The position numbers were made by a program, and so were the translations under genes. DNA of 64,000 nucleotides from Vulcaniibacterium tengchongense (GTDB lineage: Bacteria > Pseudomonadota > Gammaproteobacteria > Xanthomonadales > Xanthomonadaceae), in contig NZ_RKQN01000004.1 in NCBI RefSeq assembly GCF_003814555.1, positions 1 to 64,000 on the forward strand, in the 5' to 3' direction. This document shows, one piece after another, positions 1 to 9,295 of the stretch (position 1 is the stretch's first letter; each line of letters begins with the position of its first letter). Under the pieces are notes generated by a model that worked only from the letters and a program-made list of their open reading frames with translations, was not told the origin of the DNA and did not search any database.

Positions 1-44
1 ACACGCCCCGCCAAACCGCTCCACCGCAGCCAGCGGGGCGCGCA

Positions 45-60
45 TTGTGCACATGCACAA
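45..60. promoter_or_regulatory. 16-bp palindrome, possible operator
   Basis: TTGTGCA-CA-TGCACAA is a perfect inverted repeat with 7-bp arms and a 2-bp centre, lying about 200 bp before the DUF192 lipoprotein gene. It is AT-richer than its surroundings, as operators often are. No regulator is assigned. It could equally serve a divergent gene lying left of the window. Confidence 0.3.
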
Positions 61-200
61 ACCCTTTGGGAAGAGGGGACTGCGATGGCGGCGCGTCGGG
101 AACGTCGAGATTCGAGGGCGCGCGCTGCCGCGCACTCCGCCGCATGTCGCGGCCGCGCGGCGAACGCTCCGGCAAGGCGTGGAGCGGGTAGCCGGCACGC

Positions 201-229
201 TTGACGTGACCGGCAGGCTGGCCGATGTT
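201..229 (+). promoter_or_regulatory. Weak candidate promoter for DUF192 lipoprotein
   Basis: TTGACG (201-206) resembles a sigma-70 -35 box and is followed after 17 bp by GATGTT (224-229), a poor -10 match (3 of 6). It would place the transcript start about 25 nt before the ATG at 260. Confidence 0.25.
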
Positions 230-259
230 TCGGCGCTGCACGCCACCGCGAGGACGTCC

Positions 260-709
260 ATGAACCCCCTTTTCCGCCTGCTGACCGCCTGCGCCGGTTT
301 GGCGCTCTCCGGCTGCGCTTCGGGCAGCGACGCATGGGTCGAGTTGGCCGGGCAGCGCTACCAAGTGGAGGTCGCGGACGACGACCAGGAACGCGCGCGC
401 GGGCTGATGTTCCGCGAGGAGCTCGCGGCCGACCGCGGCATGCTGTTCATCCACGAACGCGAGGAGCCGCAGGCGTACTGGATGAAGAACACCAAGATCC
501 CGCTCGACATCCTGTACTTCGACGACGCGCGCCGGCTGGTGTCGCAGCAGCGCGACGTGCCGCCGTGTTCGCTCGGCGATCGCTGCCCGCCCTATCCGAG
601 CGGCGCGCCGGCGCGCTACGTGCTGGAGCTGAACGCAGGCCAGGCCGCCAGGCTCGGCCTGCAGGACGGGGCGGAGCTGGTGTTCGGGCCGGGCATAGCG
701 CCGAAGTGA
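260..709 (+). CDS. DUF192 family lipoprotein
   Basis: Encodes 149 residues. The start at 260 is chosen because it gives a compact lipoprotein signal, hydrophobic residues 4-18 then the lipobox LSGC with the lipidated cysteine at 19; a reading frame open from 47 adds only arginine-rich sequence. The mature part carries DUF192 hallmarks: RARGLMFRE, GMLFI, the conserved YWMKNTKIPLDILYFD core near residues 78-93, and a C-terminal VLELNAG...GL...G stretch. The family folds as a small beta barrel and its function is unknown. The protein is likely anchored to a membrane facing the periplasm. It lies convergent with the rubredoxin gene, and no operon partner is visible. Confidence 0.88.
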   Translation: MNPLFRLLTACAGLALSGCASGSDAWVELAGQRYQVEVADDDQERARGLMFREELAADRGMLFIHEREEPQAYWMKNTKIPLDILYFDDARRLVSQQRDVPPCSLGDRCPPYPSGAPARYVLELNAGQAARLGLQDGAELVFGPGIAPK

Positions 710-787
710 AGCGCCAGGCCGCGCCGCAGCCCAACACCCAAACCGGAGCCGAAAGACGCGCGGATCGCCGCTCTCCCGCAGGAGCGG

Positions 788-979
788 TCAGACCGGCACC
801 ATCTCGAAGTCGTCTTTGGTGACGCCGCAGTCCGGGCAGGTCCAGGTGTCCGGCACGTCCTCCCAGCGGGTACCCGGCGCGATGCCCTCTTCGGGCAGGC
901 CCTTGGCTTCGTCGTAGATGAAGCCGCAGACGACGCACATCCAGGTGCGGTAGGCGGTGGTCGCGGCGGCTTCGGACAT
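788..979 (-). CDS. Rubredoxin
   Basis: A 63-residue iron-sulfur electron carrier, the usual rubredoxin length. Two C-x2-C-G knuckles are present, CVVCG (Cys15, Cys18) and CPDCG (Cys48, Cys51), to hold one iron in a Cys4 site. The aromatic core residues Tyr22, Trp39 and Trp46 and the conserved [21 protein letters not shown] region fit the type used by alkane hydroxylases and other oxygen-dependent systems. It is divergent from thiE with 69 bp between starts. A hexamer CATTAT sits 6 nt before the ATG (986-991), so the transcript may be leaderless. The electron-transfer partner is not identifiable here. Confidence 0.95.
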   Translation of the reverse strand: MSEAAATTAYRTWMCVVCGFIYDEAKGLPEEGIAPGTRWEDVPDTWTCPDCGVTKDDFEMVPV

Positions 980-1048
980 GAGCGGATAATGCTTCGGAAT
1001 CGCGGCCTTCCATTGTCCCACTGCGGCCGCGCCCACGGAAGCTTCGAC

Positions 1049-1699
1049 ATGAATCCGCGCTGGCCGCGCCGCGGCCTCTACGCCATCACCCCCGACGAGC
1101 CCGACACCGCGCGCCTGCTGGCGCGCGTGGAGCCGGTATTGGCCGCAGGCGCGGCCTGGCTGCAGTACCGCAACAAGCGCGCGGACGCGATCTTGCGCCG
1201 AGCGCAGGCGCAAGCGCTGCGGCCGCTGTGCGCGCGCCACCGCGTGCCGCTGATCGTCAACGACGACTGGCATCTCGCCGCGCAGGTCGGCGCCGACGGC
1301 GCGCACCTGGGCGAGGACGACGGCGAACTCGCCGCGGCGCGCCGGGCGCTCGGCCCGCAGGCGCTGCTCGGCGCGTCCTGCTACGACCGCCTCGACCTGG
1401 CCGAAGCGGCGGTGGCCGCCGGCGCGGACTACGTCGCCTTCGGCGCGTTCTTCCCGTCGTCGACGAAGCCGCAGCAGACCCGCCGCGCGACCACCCGGCT
1501 GCTGGCGGAAGCGGCCGCGCTGGGCGTGCCGCGGGTGGCGATCGGCGGCATCACGCCGGACAACGCGCGGCCCTTGGTCGCGGCCGGCGCCGACTTGATC
1601 GCGGCGATCGGCGGCGTGTTCGACGCGCGCGACCCGGCGGCGGCGGCGCGGGCGTATCGCGCGTGCTTTGCGGACGACGGGGCCTCGCCCGCGGCCTAG
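1049..1699 (+). CDS. thiE: Thiamine-phosphate synthase
   Basis: 216 residues. Joins hydroxymethylpyrimidine diphosphate and thiazole phosphate to give thiamine phosphate in the cytoplasm. Family motifs in order: GLYAITPD at the N-terminus, QYRNK (diphosphate-binding Arg/Lys), [21 protein letters not shown], the GAFFPSSTK loop that closes on the active site, and IGGITPDNA, all in the order of the TIM barrel. The ATG at 1049 has a purine-rich stretch (cacggaag) just upstream; an earlier in-frame ATG at 989 adds 20 poorly conserved residues. It shares the window with riboswitch-controlled thiC, but no riboswitch is seen before thiE itself. Confidence 0.95.
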   Translation: MNPRWPRRGLYAITPDEPDTARLLARVEPVLAAGAAWLQYRNKRADAILRRAQAQALRPLCARHRVPLIVNDDWHLAAQVGADGAHLGEDDGELAAARRALGPQALLGASCYDRLDLAEAAVAAGADYVAFGAFFPSSTKPQQTRRATTRLLAEAAALGVPRVAIGGITPDNARPLVAAGADLIAAIGGVFDARDPAAAARAYRACFADDGASPAA

Positions 1700-1860
1700 C
1701 CCTGCCGCTCGAGCGCAGAGGGATAATGTGCGACGCCTATCGTGCCGCGCCCGCCGTGGACACCTGCTTCGCCGCGGCGACCGGCGCGCGGCGGCCAAGG
1801 CCCTGCCGCCCGCCGCACGCCCCTCGTCCACTTCCCACGCCGACCTTCGAGAGAACCCCC

Positions 1861-3150
1861 ATGGACCATTCGCACTCGCACGCCCTGTTCGCCCGCGCTC
1901 AGGCGCTCATTCCCGGCGGCGTCAACTCGCCGGTGCGCGCGTTCAAGTCGGTCGGCGGCGAACCGTTCTTCGCCGCGCGTGCGCAAGGCGCGTACCTGTA
2001 CGACGTCGACGGCAACCGCTACGTCGACTATGTCGGCTCTTGGGGGCCGATGATCGCCGGCCACGCGCATCCGCAGGTGCTGGCCGCGGTCGAGAAGACG
2101 ATGCACGACGGCCTCAGCTTCGGCGTGCCGAACGCGCTCGAGGTGACGATGGCCGAGACCATCACCCGTCTGGTGCCCAGCTGCGAGATGGTGCGGATGG
2201 TCAATTCCGGCACCGAGGCGACGCTGTCGGCGATCCGCGTCGCGCGCGGCGCCACCGGCCGCAGCCGCATCGTCAAGTTCGAGGGCTGCTACCACGGCCA
2301 CGGCGACAGCTTCCTGGTCAAGGCCGGCAGCGGGGTGATGACGCTGGGCCTGCCGAATTCGCCGGGCGTGCCGTCGGCCCTGGCCGACCTGACCCTGACC
2401 CTGCCGTACAACGATTTCGACGCGGCGACCCGGCTGTTCGACGAGGTCGGCGGCGAGATCGCCGGCGTGATCGTCGAGCCGATCGTCGGCAACGCCAACT
2501 GCATCCTGCCGCGCGCGGGCTATCTGCAGCATCTGCGCGAGCTGTGCACCCAGCACCGCGCGCTGCTGATCTTCGACGAGGTGATGACCGGCTTCCGCGT
2601 CGCCCCCGGCGGCGCGCAGCAGTTGTACGGGGTGACGCCGGACCTGTCGACGTTCGGCAAGATCATCGGCGGCGGCATGCCGGTCGGCGCCTACGGCGGC
2701 CGCCGCGACCTGATGGCGCAGGTGGCCCCGAGCGGGCCGATCTACCAGGCCGGCACGCTCAGCGGCAACCCGGTGGCGATGGCCGCCGGCCTGGCGACCC
2801 TGGAGCTGATCCAGGCGCCGGGCTTCCACGCCGACCTGGAGCGCCGCACGCATGCGCTGTGCGACGGCCTGGAAGCGGCCGCGCGCGAGGCCGGCATCGC
2901 GTTCACCACCACGCGCGCGCCGGGGATGTTCGGGCTGTATTTCCGCGAAGCGCCGGTGGAGACGTTCGAGGACGCCAAGGCCTCGGACGCCGCGCGCTTC
3001 AACCGCTTCTTCCACGCGATGCTCGAACGCGGCGTGTACCTGGCGCCATCGGCGTTCGAGGCGGGGTTCGTGTCCAGCGCGCACGGCGAGGCGGAGATCG
3101 CCGCGACCCTGGCAGCGGCGCGGGAGGCATTCGCCGCGGTCCGCGCCTGA
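1861..3150 (+). CDS. hemL: Glutamate-1-semialdehyde 2,1-aminomutase
   Basis: 429 residues, normal length. A PLP enzyme of aminotransferase class III that converts glutamate-1-semialdehyde to 5-aminolevulinate in the C5 heme pathway. The N-terminus has the typical [18 protein letters not shown]; the cofactor region has [15 protein letters not shown] and [19 protein letters not shown] holds the PLP-pyridine aspartate, and Lys267 in [18 protein letters not shown] is the Schiff-base lysine. The frame also opens at an ATG at 1726, but the 45-residue extension is Pro/Arg-rich and not family-like. It lies 161 nt after thiE on the same strand; gataat at 1722-1727 is a possible -10 for an independent promoter. 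Confidence 0.97.
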   Translation: MDHSHSHALFARAQALIPGGVNSPVRAFKSVGGEPFFAARAQGAYLYDVDGNRYVDYVGSWGPMIAGHAHPQVLAAVEKTMHDGLSFGVPNALEVTMAETITRLVPSCEMVRMVNSGTEATLSAIRVARGATGRSRIVKFEGCYHGHGDSFLVKAGSGVMTLGLPNSPGVPSALADLTLTLPYNDFDAATRLFDEVGGEIAGVIVEPIVGNANCILPRAGYLQHLRELCTQHRALLIFDEVMTGFRVAPGGAQQLYGVTPDLSTFGKIIGGGMPVGAYGGRRDLMAQVAPSGPIYQAGTLSGNPVAMAAGLATLELIQAPGFHADLERRTHALCDGLEAAAREAGIAFTTTRAPGMFGLYFREAPVETFEDAKASDAARFNRFFHAMLERGVYLAPSAFEAGFVSSAHGEAEIAATLAAAREAFAAVRA

Positions 3151-3293
3151 GCGGCGGCGCCAAGCGCCGGCCCTGCCGCACCCCGCCGACGGGCGGCTGC
3201 GAACCACTTCCGCGCGCAGGGGCGGTCCGTGGCTGTGCGGCGAAGCGCCGCGCAGGCGCGCACCATTACGACCGCGCCACCTGCCGCGCGCTC

Positions 3294-4517
<1,224 letters not shown>

Positions 4518-4586
4518 GGCGGCAGGCGGGAGACTCGAACGCGCCATTGTCGCGCATCGCGCCGGCGCTGCGCCGCCCGGGAGCGC

Positions 4587-5405
4587 TCAGTCGAGGAACA
4601 GGTCCGGCAGCGGCGGCTGCGCGGGGTCGACCGCGTACGCGGCGAAGTCGCCCACGCCCGCCTCGGCCAGCACCTCCTCGTCGATCAGGAAGCGGCCGTG
4701 GAAGCCTTGCGCAGGCCGGGTCAGCACCGCATGCGCGGCATCGGCGACGATCTCCGGCCGGCGGCAGCGGGCCAGGTCCACGCCGGGGATCATGTTCAAC
4801 GCATAGGTGGCGACGATGGTGCGCGGCCACAGTGCGTTGATCGCCACGCCCTGCGGGCCGAACTCGGCGGCCAGGCCGAGCGTGACCAAGCTCATGCCCA
4901 TCTTGGCCAGGGTGTAGCCGGTGTGCGGCGCCCACCACTTCGGATCCAGGCTCGGCGGCGGCGCCAGGGTCAGGATGTGCGGATTCGGCGCCTCCAGCAG
5001 ATGCGGCAGGCAGGCCTGCGCGCACAGGAACGCGCCGCGCGCGTTGACCTGCTGCATCAGGTCGAAGCGCTTCATCGGCGTGTCCAGCGCGCCGCGCAGC
5101 CAGATCGCGCTGGCGTTGTTGACCAGGATGTCGAGGCCGCCGAAGGCGTCGACCGTCGCCGCGACCGCGGCGCGCACCTGCTCCTCCTCGCGGATGTCGC
5201 ACTTCAGCGCCAGGGCGCGGCCGCCGGCCGCCTCGACCTCGGCGGCGACGCTGTGGATGGTGCCGGGCAGCTTGGGGTTGGGCACCGCCGACTTGGCGGC
5301 GATGGCGACGTTGGCGCCGTCGCGCGCCGCGCGCAGGGCGATGGCGCGGCCGATGCCGCGCGAGGCGCCGGTGACGAACAGGGTCTTGCCGGACAGGCTG
5401 GACAT
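4587..5405 (-). CDS. HSDL2-like short-chain dehydrogenase/reductase
   Basis: 272 residues. A classical SDR fold: cofactor motif TGASRGIG near residues 12-19, NNAS near 95, and catalytic YTLAK. The stretch ALWPRTIVATYALNMI, the RPEIVADAAHAVLTRPAQGFHGRFLIDEEVL region and the C-terminal LPDLFLD closely resemble the dehydrogenase domain of animal HSDL2, but no C-terminal sterol-carrier (SCP2) domain follows. The usual catalytic serine position reads LTLAPPPSLDP, also HSDL2-like. Basic residues in the Rossmann loop (ASRGIGR, AAKSAVPNPKLPG) suggest NADP(H). Substrate unknown; probably a fatty or steroid alcohol/ketone by family analogy. Divergent from nothing obvious; 69 nt downstream of the argD start, same strand. 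Confidence 0.85.
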   Translation of the reverse strand: MSSLSGKTLFVTGASRGIGRAIALRAARDGANVAIAAKSAVPNPKLPGTIHSVAAEVEAAGGRALALKCDIREEEQVRAAVAATVDAFGGLDILVNNASAIWLRGALDTPMKRFDLMQQVNARGAFLCAQACLPHLLEAPNPHILTLAPPPSLDPKWWAPHTGYTLAKMGMSLVTLGLAAEFGPQGVAINALWPRTIVATYALNMIPGVDLARCRRPEIVADAAHAVLTRPAQGFHGRFLIDEEVLAEAGVGDFAAYAVDPAQPPLPDLFLD

Positions 5406-5698
5406 GGGGGTTCGGGACTCCAGGTTCGGCAACAGCGTAACGCCTGCCGCTCCGCGCGCGGCGAAGGCCCGGCTTGCCGCAAGCGGCAGGGCGCAGCGGA
5501 CCGCGCGGAGCGGCGCGCGGCAAAGACGTCCCTGGGCTCTTCGGCGCACCCATGCCGCCGTCACTCGCGCCGGAACACGCGCCGGCCGCCTGCGCGACGC
5601 GACGGCGGAGGGAAGCGCAGGCGAGAAGCGAGTCCCCGCCACCTCGGACGACGGCGGATGCGTTGCGATCGCGCCGGGCTCCGCTCCCCGATCCCGGG

Positions 5699-6364
5699 CT
5701 AAGGCTTCGGTCCCCGGCCTTCGTTGTCCTCCCAGCGCAGCAGGCGCCGGGTGACGAAGCGGTACACCGGCTTGCCGGTGACGAACCAGGCCTCGCGCAG
5801 CCAGGAACGGCGCGCCAGCAGGCGGCGCTCGACCGGGGTCAGGGCATGCGGGCAGTAGGTGCGCTTGTGCTTGAGCAGATGGCGCAGGTCCTCGCGTGCG
5901 AGCAGGCGCATCCAGCGCGCGCGCGGGTCGGCGCAGGCGGCGAGCTGGAAATCGACGATCGCCGGACGGCCGTCGGCCAGCACCAGCCAGTTCGCTTCCT
6001 TGGCCAGGTCGTTGTGGGCGAGGCCGCGCCGGTGCAACTGGATCAACAGGCGGCGCGCCTGGCGGAAATAGGCCACGTCGCCGCGCGGCGGGCGCTGGTA
6101 CATCGCCATGCCGTCGAGATAGCTGCGGTCGAGCCGGCGCCCGTCCCAGGCCAGCAGTTGCGGCGTCGCCGCCATGCCCGCGACCCGGCGCAGCGCGCGC
6201 GCCTCGCGCCGCGCCAGCCACCAGGCCGGCAAGCGCAGCCACCACGGCACGAAGCCGAGATCGCGGCGCACGAACAGGCGGCCGCGGCCGTCGCGCATCA
6301 GCGCGATGCGGCCGAAGCTGTCGGCCTTCAGCGCCTGGATCTCGATGGCGTCGTGGTGCGTCAT
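5699..6364 (-). CDS. RIO/Kdo-kinase-like small protein kinase homologue
   Basis: 221 residues. A minimal protein-kinase-like fold: catalytic-loop motif HRRGLAHNDLAKEANWLV (HxDLxxxxN pattern) near residues 111-128, followed by the metal-binding segment PAIVDFQLA, where DFQ replaces the usual DFG. The glycine-rich loop is weak, and the N-terminal half is Arg/Trp-rich. Such proteins are usually annotated as RIO1-type or lipopolysaccharide-core kinases (WaaP/KdkA-like); whether the target is sugar or protein cannot be told. The gene is divergent from the DedA-PAP2 membrane fusion, and its start is 6 nt from a TACACT hexamer, so the message may be leaderless. Envelope-related role is inferred only from this neighbour. 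Confidence 0.72.
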   Translation of the reverse strand: MTHHDAIEIQALKADSFGRIALMRDGRGRLFVRRDLGFVPWWLRLPAWWLARREARALRRVAGMAATPQLLAWDGRRLDRSYLDGMAMYQRPPRGDVAYFRQARRLLIQLHRRGLAHNDLAKEANWLVLADGRPAIVDFQLAACADPRARWMRLLAREDLRHLLKHKRTYCPHALTPVERRLLARRSWLREAWFVTGKPVYRFVTRRLLRWEDNEGRGPKP

Positions 6365-6370
6365 CGCGCG

Positions 6371-6376
6371 AGTGTA
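6371..6376 (-). promoter_or_regulatory. Candidate -10 box, leaderless start of kinase gene
   Basis: On the minus strand TACACT lies 6 nt before the ATG at 6364. Transcription would begin at or next to the start codon and no Shine-Dalgarno sequence is visible. Confidence 0.45.
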
Positions 6377-6601
6377 AAGAATCGGTTCGGGCGCGGCGGC
6401 GGGAAGGGACGGGGGCTCGCGCTTGCCCGGAGCCGCCGCGCCGCAGCGGGGCGGCGTTCGGGCGATGGCGCATGCGTCCGGTCGACCCGGTTTGCGGCAA
6501 CGGCGTCGCGCGCGGCGCGTCTTCCGCCCGCAGCGGCCGGCGCGAGCGCCGTGGCGGCCTCGCGCCTTGGACGCGCAAGCCTCGGTTTCGGTCGGGGCGC
6601 C

Positions 6602-6607
6602 TATAAT
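6602..6607 (+). promoter_or_regulatory. Consensus -10 box TATAAT, leaderless start
   Basis: A perfect TATAAT lies 6 nt before the ATG at 6614, in DNA that is otherwise very GC-rich. The predicted transcript start coincides with the start codon. No convincing -35 box is seen at 17 bp. Confidence 0.6.
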
Positions 6608-6613
6608 CGCCCG

Positions 6614-8608
6614 ATGCAACCGGCCTGGATCGAAAGTGCGACCGCATGGATCGCCGCCCACCCCATCGCCGCCGGCGCCGCCATCTTCCTGATCGCGTTC
6701 TGCGATGCGCTGGTGATCCTCGGCATCGCGGTGCCGGCATTGCCGCTGCTGTTCGCGGTGGGCGCGCTGGTCGGGCTCGGCCACATCAGCGGTCCCTACG
6801 CGCTGCTGTGCGCGACCCTGGGCGCGTTCTGCGGCGACGCGCTCAGTTACTGGATCGGCTACCGCTGGGGCCCGCAACTGCGCAGCCGCTGGCCGTTCTC
6901 GCGCTATCCGCAATGGCTGGACCGCGGCGAGGCGCTGTTCCGCCGCCACGGCAGCAAGAGCATCTTCATCGCCCGCTTCGTCGGCGCGGTGCGCCCGTTC
7001 GTGCCGGCGATCGCCGGCATGCTGCACATGCCGCTGCGCCGCTATGCCGCGCCGAGCCTGGTCGCGTGCGTCGCCTGGGCCGCGCTGTTCCTGGCGCCGG
7101 GCTGGGTGCTGGGCGCGTCCTATGAGGCGGTCGCGGCGGTCGCCGACCGCCTGGCGCTGGTGCTCGGCGCGCTGGTGGCGGCGGTGGCCCTGGCCTGGGC
7201 CGGCGTGCTCTACACCTGGCGCTGGTTCGCCGCGCACGCGGACCACCTGCTCGCGCGTGCGCTGCGCTGGACCCGCGAGCACCCGCGCCTGGGCCGCTAC
7301 GCCGCGGCGCTGATCGATCCGAACCGGCCGGAATCGCCCTCGCTGGTGATGCTGGCGGTGTGCCTGCTGGCGATCAGCTGGGCCTGGTTCACCCTGCTGG
7401 CCAGCCTGCTCGCCAGCGGCGGGCCGCTGGCGCTGGACCGCAGCCTCCACGAGCTGATGTGGAGCCTGCGCAACCCGCTCGCCGACCGGCTGATGGCGGC
7501 GCTGGCGTGCCTCGGCGACGCCGAGGTGCTGGGCCCCGCCGCCGGCGTGGCGCTGCTGTACCTGTTGTGGCGCCGGCGCTGGATGGCGGCGGCGCACTGG
7601 CTCGGCGCGATCGTGTTCGGCCTGGTGTTCACCGCGCTGCTGGAGGCGGCGATCGACATGCCGCGGCCGCCGACCGCGCCGGCCGGCTTCGGCTTCCCGT
7701 CGGTCGCGGTGACCATGTGCACCATCGTGCTCGGCTTCTTCGCGGTGCTGATCGCGCGCGAGCTGCCCGGGCGCCGGCGGGTGTGGCCGTACCTGCTCGC
7801 CGGCGTGGTCACCACGGTGGTCGGCTTCGCCCGGCTGTACCTGGGCGCGCACTGGCCCAGCGACCTGGTCGGCGGCACCCTGTTCGGCATCCTCTGGCTG
7901 CTCGCGCTCGGCATCGCCTACCGCCGGCACGTGGCGCGCTCGTTCTGGATGCGGCCGATCGCGATCCTGTTCTACCTGAGCTTCGCCGTGGCCGCGCTGT
8001 GGCACGCGCCGCGCGCGGCCGACAGGCTGCTGGACAAGTTCGCGCCGGCCGCGCCGACCCAAGTGCTCGGCCACGACGCCTGGTGGCAGCGCGACTGGGC
8101 GCTGCTGCCGGCACAGCGCAACGAGCGCGACCTGCGCCGGCGCTGGGCCCTGGACGTGCAGGTGGCCGGCCCGCTCGGCCCGCTGCGTGCCCGGCTGGAG
8201 GCGCGCGGCTGGCGCGTGCAGCCGCAGGCGGACTGGCTGGCCACGCTCGGCCTGCTCGACGACGACGTGCCGCCGTCGCAGCAGCCGGTGCTGCCGGCCA
8301 CGCTCGACGCCCATGCCGAGGCGCTGTTGCTGGTGCGCGACCTGCCCGATGGCACGCGCTACGCGCTGCGGCTGTGGCCGGCGCCGGCGCTGCTCGACGA
8401 CGGCACGCCGCTGTGGATCGGCACCACCCAGACCCTGCGCCTGGCCAAGCCGCTGGACGCCGCGGCGCTATGGCTGCCGCTCGCCGACGACGGCGGCCGC
8501 GCGCGCGCGCGGTTGCGCGCCGACCTCGCCGATTTCGCCCTGCGCGAAGCGACGCCGCCCGGCGGCACCGCGCCGGTGCTGCGCGTGCGCATCGACGCGG
8601 CCGAGTGA
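6614..8608 (+). CDS. DedA - PAP2 - LssY_C membrane fusion protein
   Basis: 664 residues with three parts. Residues about 1-200 are a DedA domain (scramblase/transporter family) with the GDALSYWIGYRWG and FIARFVGAVRPFVPAIAG motifs. Residues about 230-440 are a PAP2 phosphatase-like membrane domain, and about 455-664 an LssY C-terminal soluble domain. In the PAP2 part the first motif survives as MPRP and the third as ARLYLGAHWPSDLVGG, but the second, normally PSGH, reads FPSVAVT, so the usual catalytic histidine is missing and phosphatase activity is doubtful. Likely in the inner membrane, moving or modifying undecaprenyl or other lipid phosphates by family analogy. Start set by the TATAAT six bases upstream and the hydrophobic N-terminus. 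Confidence 0.88.
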   Translation: MQPAWIESATAWIAAHPIAAGAAIFLIAFCDALVILGIAVPALPLLFAVGALVGLGHISGPYALLCATLGAFCGDALSYWIGYRWGPQLRSRWPFSRYPQWLDRGEALFRRHGSKSIFIARFVGAVRPFVPAIAGMLHMPLRRYAAPSLVACVAWAALFLAPGWVLGASYEAVAAVADRLALVLGALVAAVALAWAGVLYTWRWFAAHADHLLARALRWTREHPRLGRYAAALIDPNRPESPSLVMLAVCLLAISWAWFTLLASLLASGGPLALDRSLHELMWSLRNPLADRLMAALACLGDAEVLGPAAGVALLYLLWRRRWMAAAHWLGAIVFGLVFTALLEAAIDMPRPPTAPAGFGFPSVAVTMCTIVLGFFAVLIARELPGRRRVWPYLLAGVVTTVVGFARLYLGAHWPSDLVGGTLFGILWLLALGIAYRRHVARSFWMRPIAILFYLSFAVAALWHAPRAADRLLDKFAPAAPTQVLGHDAWWQRDWALLPAQRNERDLRRRWALDVQVAGPLGPLRARLEARGWRVQPQADWLATLGLLDDDVPPSQQPVLPATLDAHAEALLLVRDLPDGTRYALRLWPAPALLDDGTPLWIGTTQTLRLAKPLDAAALWLPLADDGGRARARLRADLADFALREATPPGGTAPVLRVRIDAAE

Positions 8609-8639
8609 CTTTCGCCGCGCCCACGCGGCAAAACCCGCA

Positions 8640-9245
8640 TCAAGGCAGCAGCGCCAGCAAGCGGTCCAGGCGCTGGTGCGGGTCGTCCAATTGCAGCAGT
8701 TCCTGGCGCTGGGCCGGTTCCAGCGGCAGCAGTTCGGCCAGGCGCCAGCCGACCCAGGCGGCGTCGTCGAACAGCGCGTGCGGCGCCTGCGCGTGCTCGC
8801 TGCCGGTGTACTCGATGATCTGCTGCAGCAGGGTCGCGAGCAGCCCGTGCTCGGGGCGCAACGGCTCGCTCGGGTCCGGCGCACACCAGTGGATCTCGGC
8901 CATCTGCAGGCCGTTGTCGCGCACCCGCACCCGCTCGGTGCGGAAACGCCGCGCGCCGCGCACCTGCAGGGTCAGCGGGCCGTCCTCGCCGCGGCCGAAG
9001 TCCTCGATCCGCGCCTCGGTGCCGTACGCGGCGGCGCAGGCCGGCGCGCCGGCCTCCTCGCCCTCGAGGATCAGGCACACGCCGAAGCCGCGCCCCTGCC
9101 GGCTGCATTCGCGCACCAGGTCCAGGTAGCGCGGCTCGAACACGCGCAGGCCCAGCGCGGCGCCGGGCAGCAGCACCGCGTGCAAGGGGAACAGGCCCAG
9201 GCTTTCGTGCTGGGGCGACTCGTGCGGAACGGAACCGGCCGGCAT
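8640..9245 (-). CDS. LON substrate-binding-domain protein
   Basis: 201 residues that match only the N-terminal (LAN) domain of Lon protease, without ATPase or protease parts. Recognisable features: LGLFPLHAVLLPGAALGLRVFEPRYLDLV near residues 16-44, then GFGVCLI, ARIEDF and GARRFR, the pattern of stand-alone LON-domain proteins of unknown role. C-terminal residues are helical and Leu-rich (QRLDRLLALLP). It follows mpl on the same strand with 50 nt between them. A TACACT hexamer 6 nt before the ATG suggests a leaderless transcript. Perhaps a substrate-recognition or adaptor protein; this is speculation from the fold. Confidence 0.85.
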   Translation of the reverse strand: MPAGSVPHESPQHESLGLFPLHAVLLPGAALGLRVFEPRYLDLVRECSRQGRGFGVCLILEGEEAGAPACAAAYGTEARIEDFGRGEDGPLTLQVRGARRFRTERVRVRDNGLQMAEIHWCAPDPSEPLRPEHGLLATLLQQIIEYTGSEHAQAPHALFDDAAWVGWRLAELLPLEPAQRQELLQLDDPHQRLDRLLALLP

Positions 9246-9251
9246 CGGCGC

Positions 9252-9257
9252 AGTGTA
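9252..9257 (-). promoter_or_regulatory. Candidate -10 box of LON-domain gene
   Basis: TACACT on the minus strand, 6 nt before the ATG at 9245, repeats the arrangement seen at 6371-6376. Confidence 0.4.
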
Positions 9258-9295
9258 GGCCGGGCGATGTGAGCGCGGAATCGCGGAGCGCGCCG

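Noticed and set aside
47-259. In-frame extension of the DUF192 protein upstream to 47
   Set aside because: The added residues are Arg-rich and destroy the lipoprotein signal that starts at 260; no family resemblance.
1726-1860. Earlier ATG giving a longer HemL
   Set aside because: 45-residue Pro/Arg-rich extension not seen in the family; the ATG at 1861 fits the conserved start.
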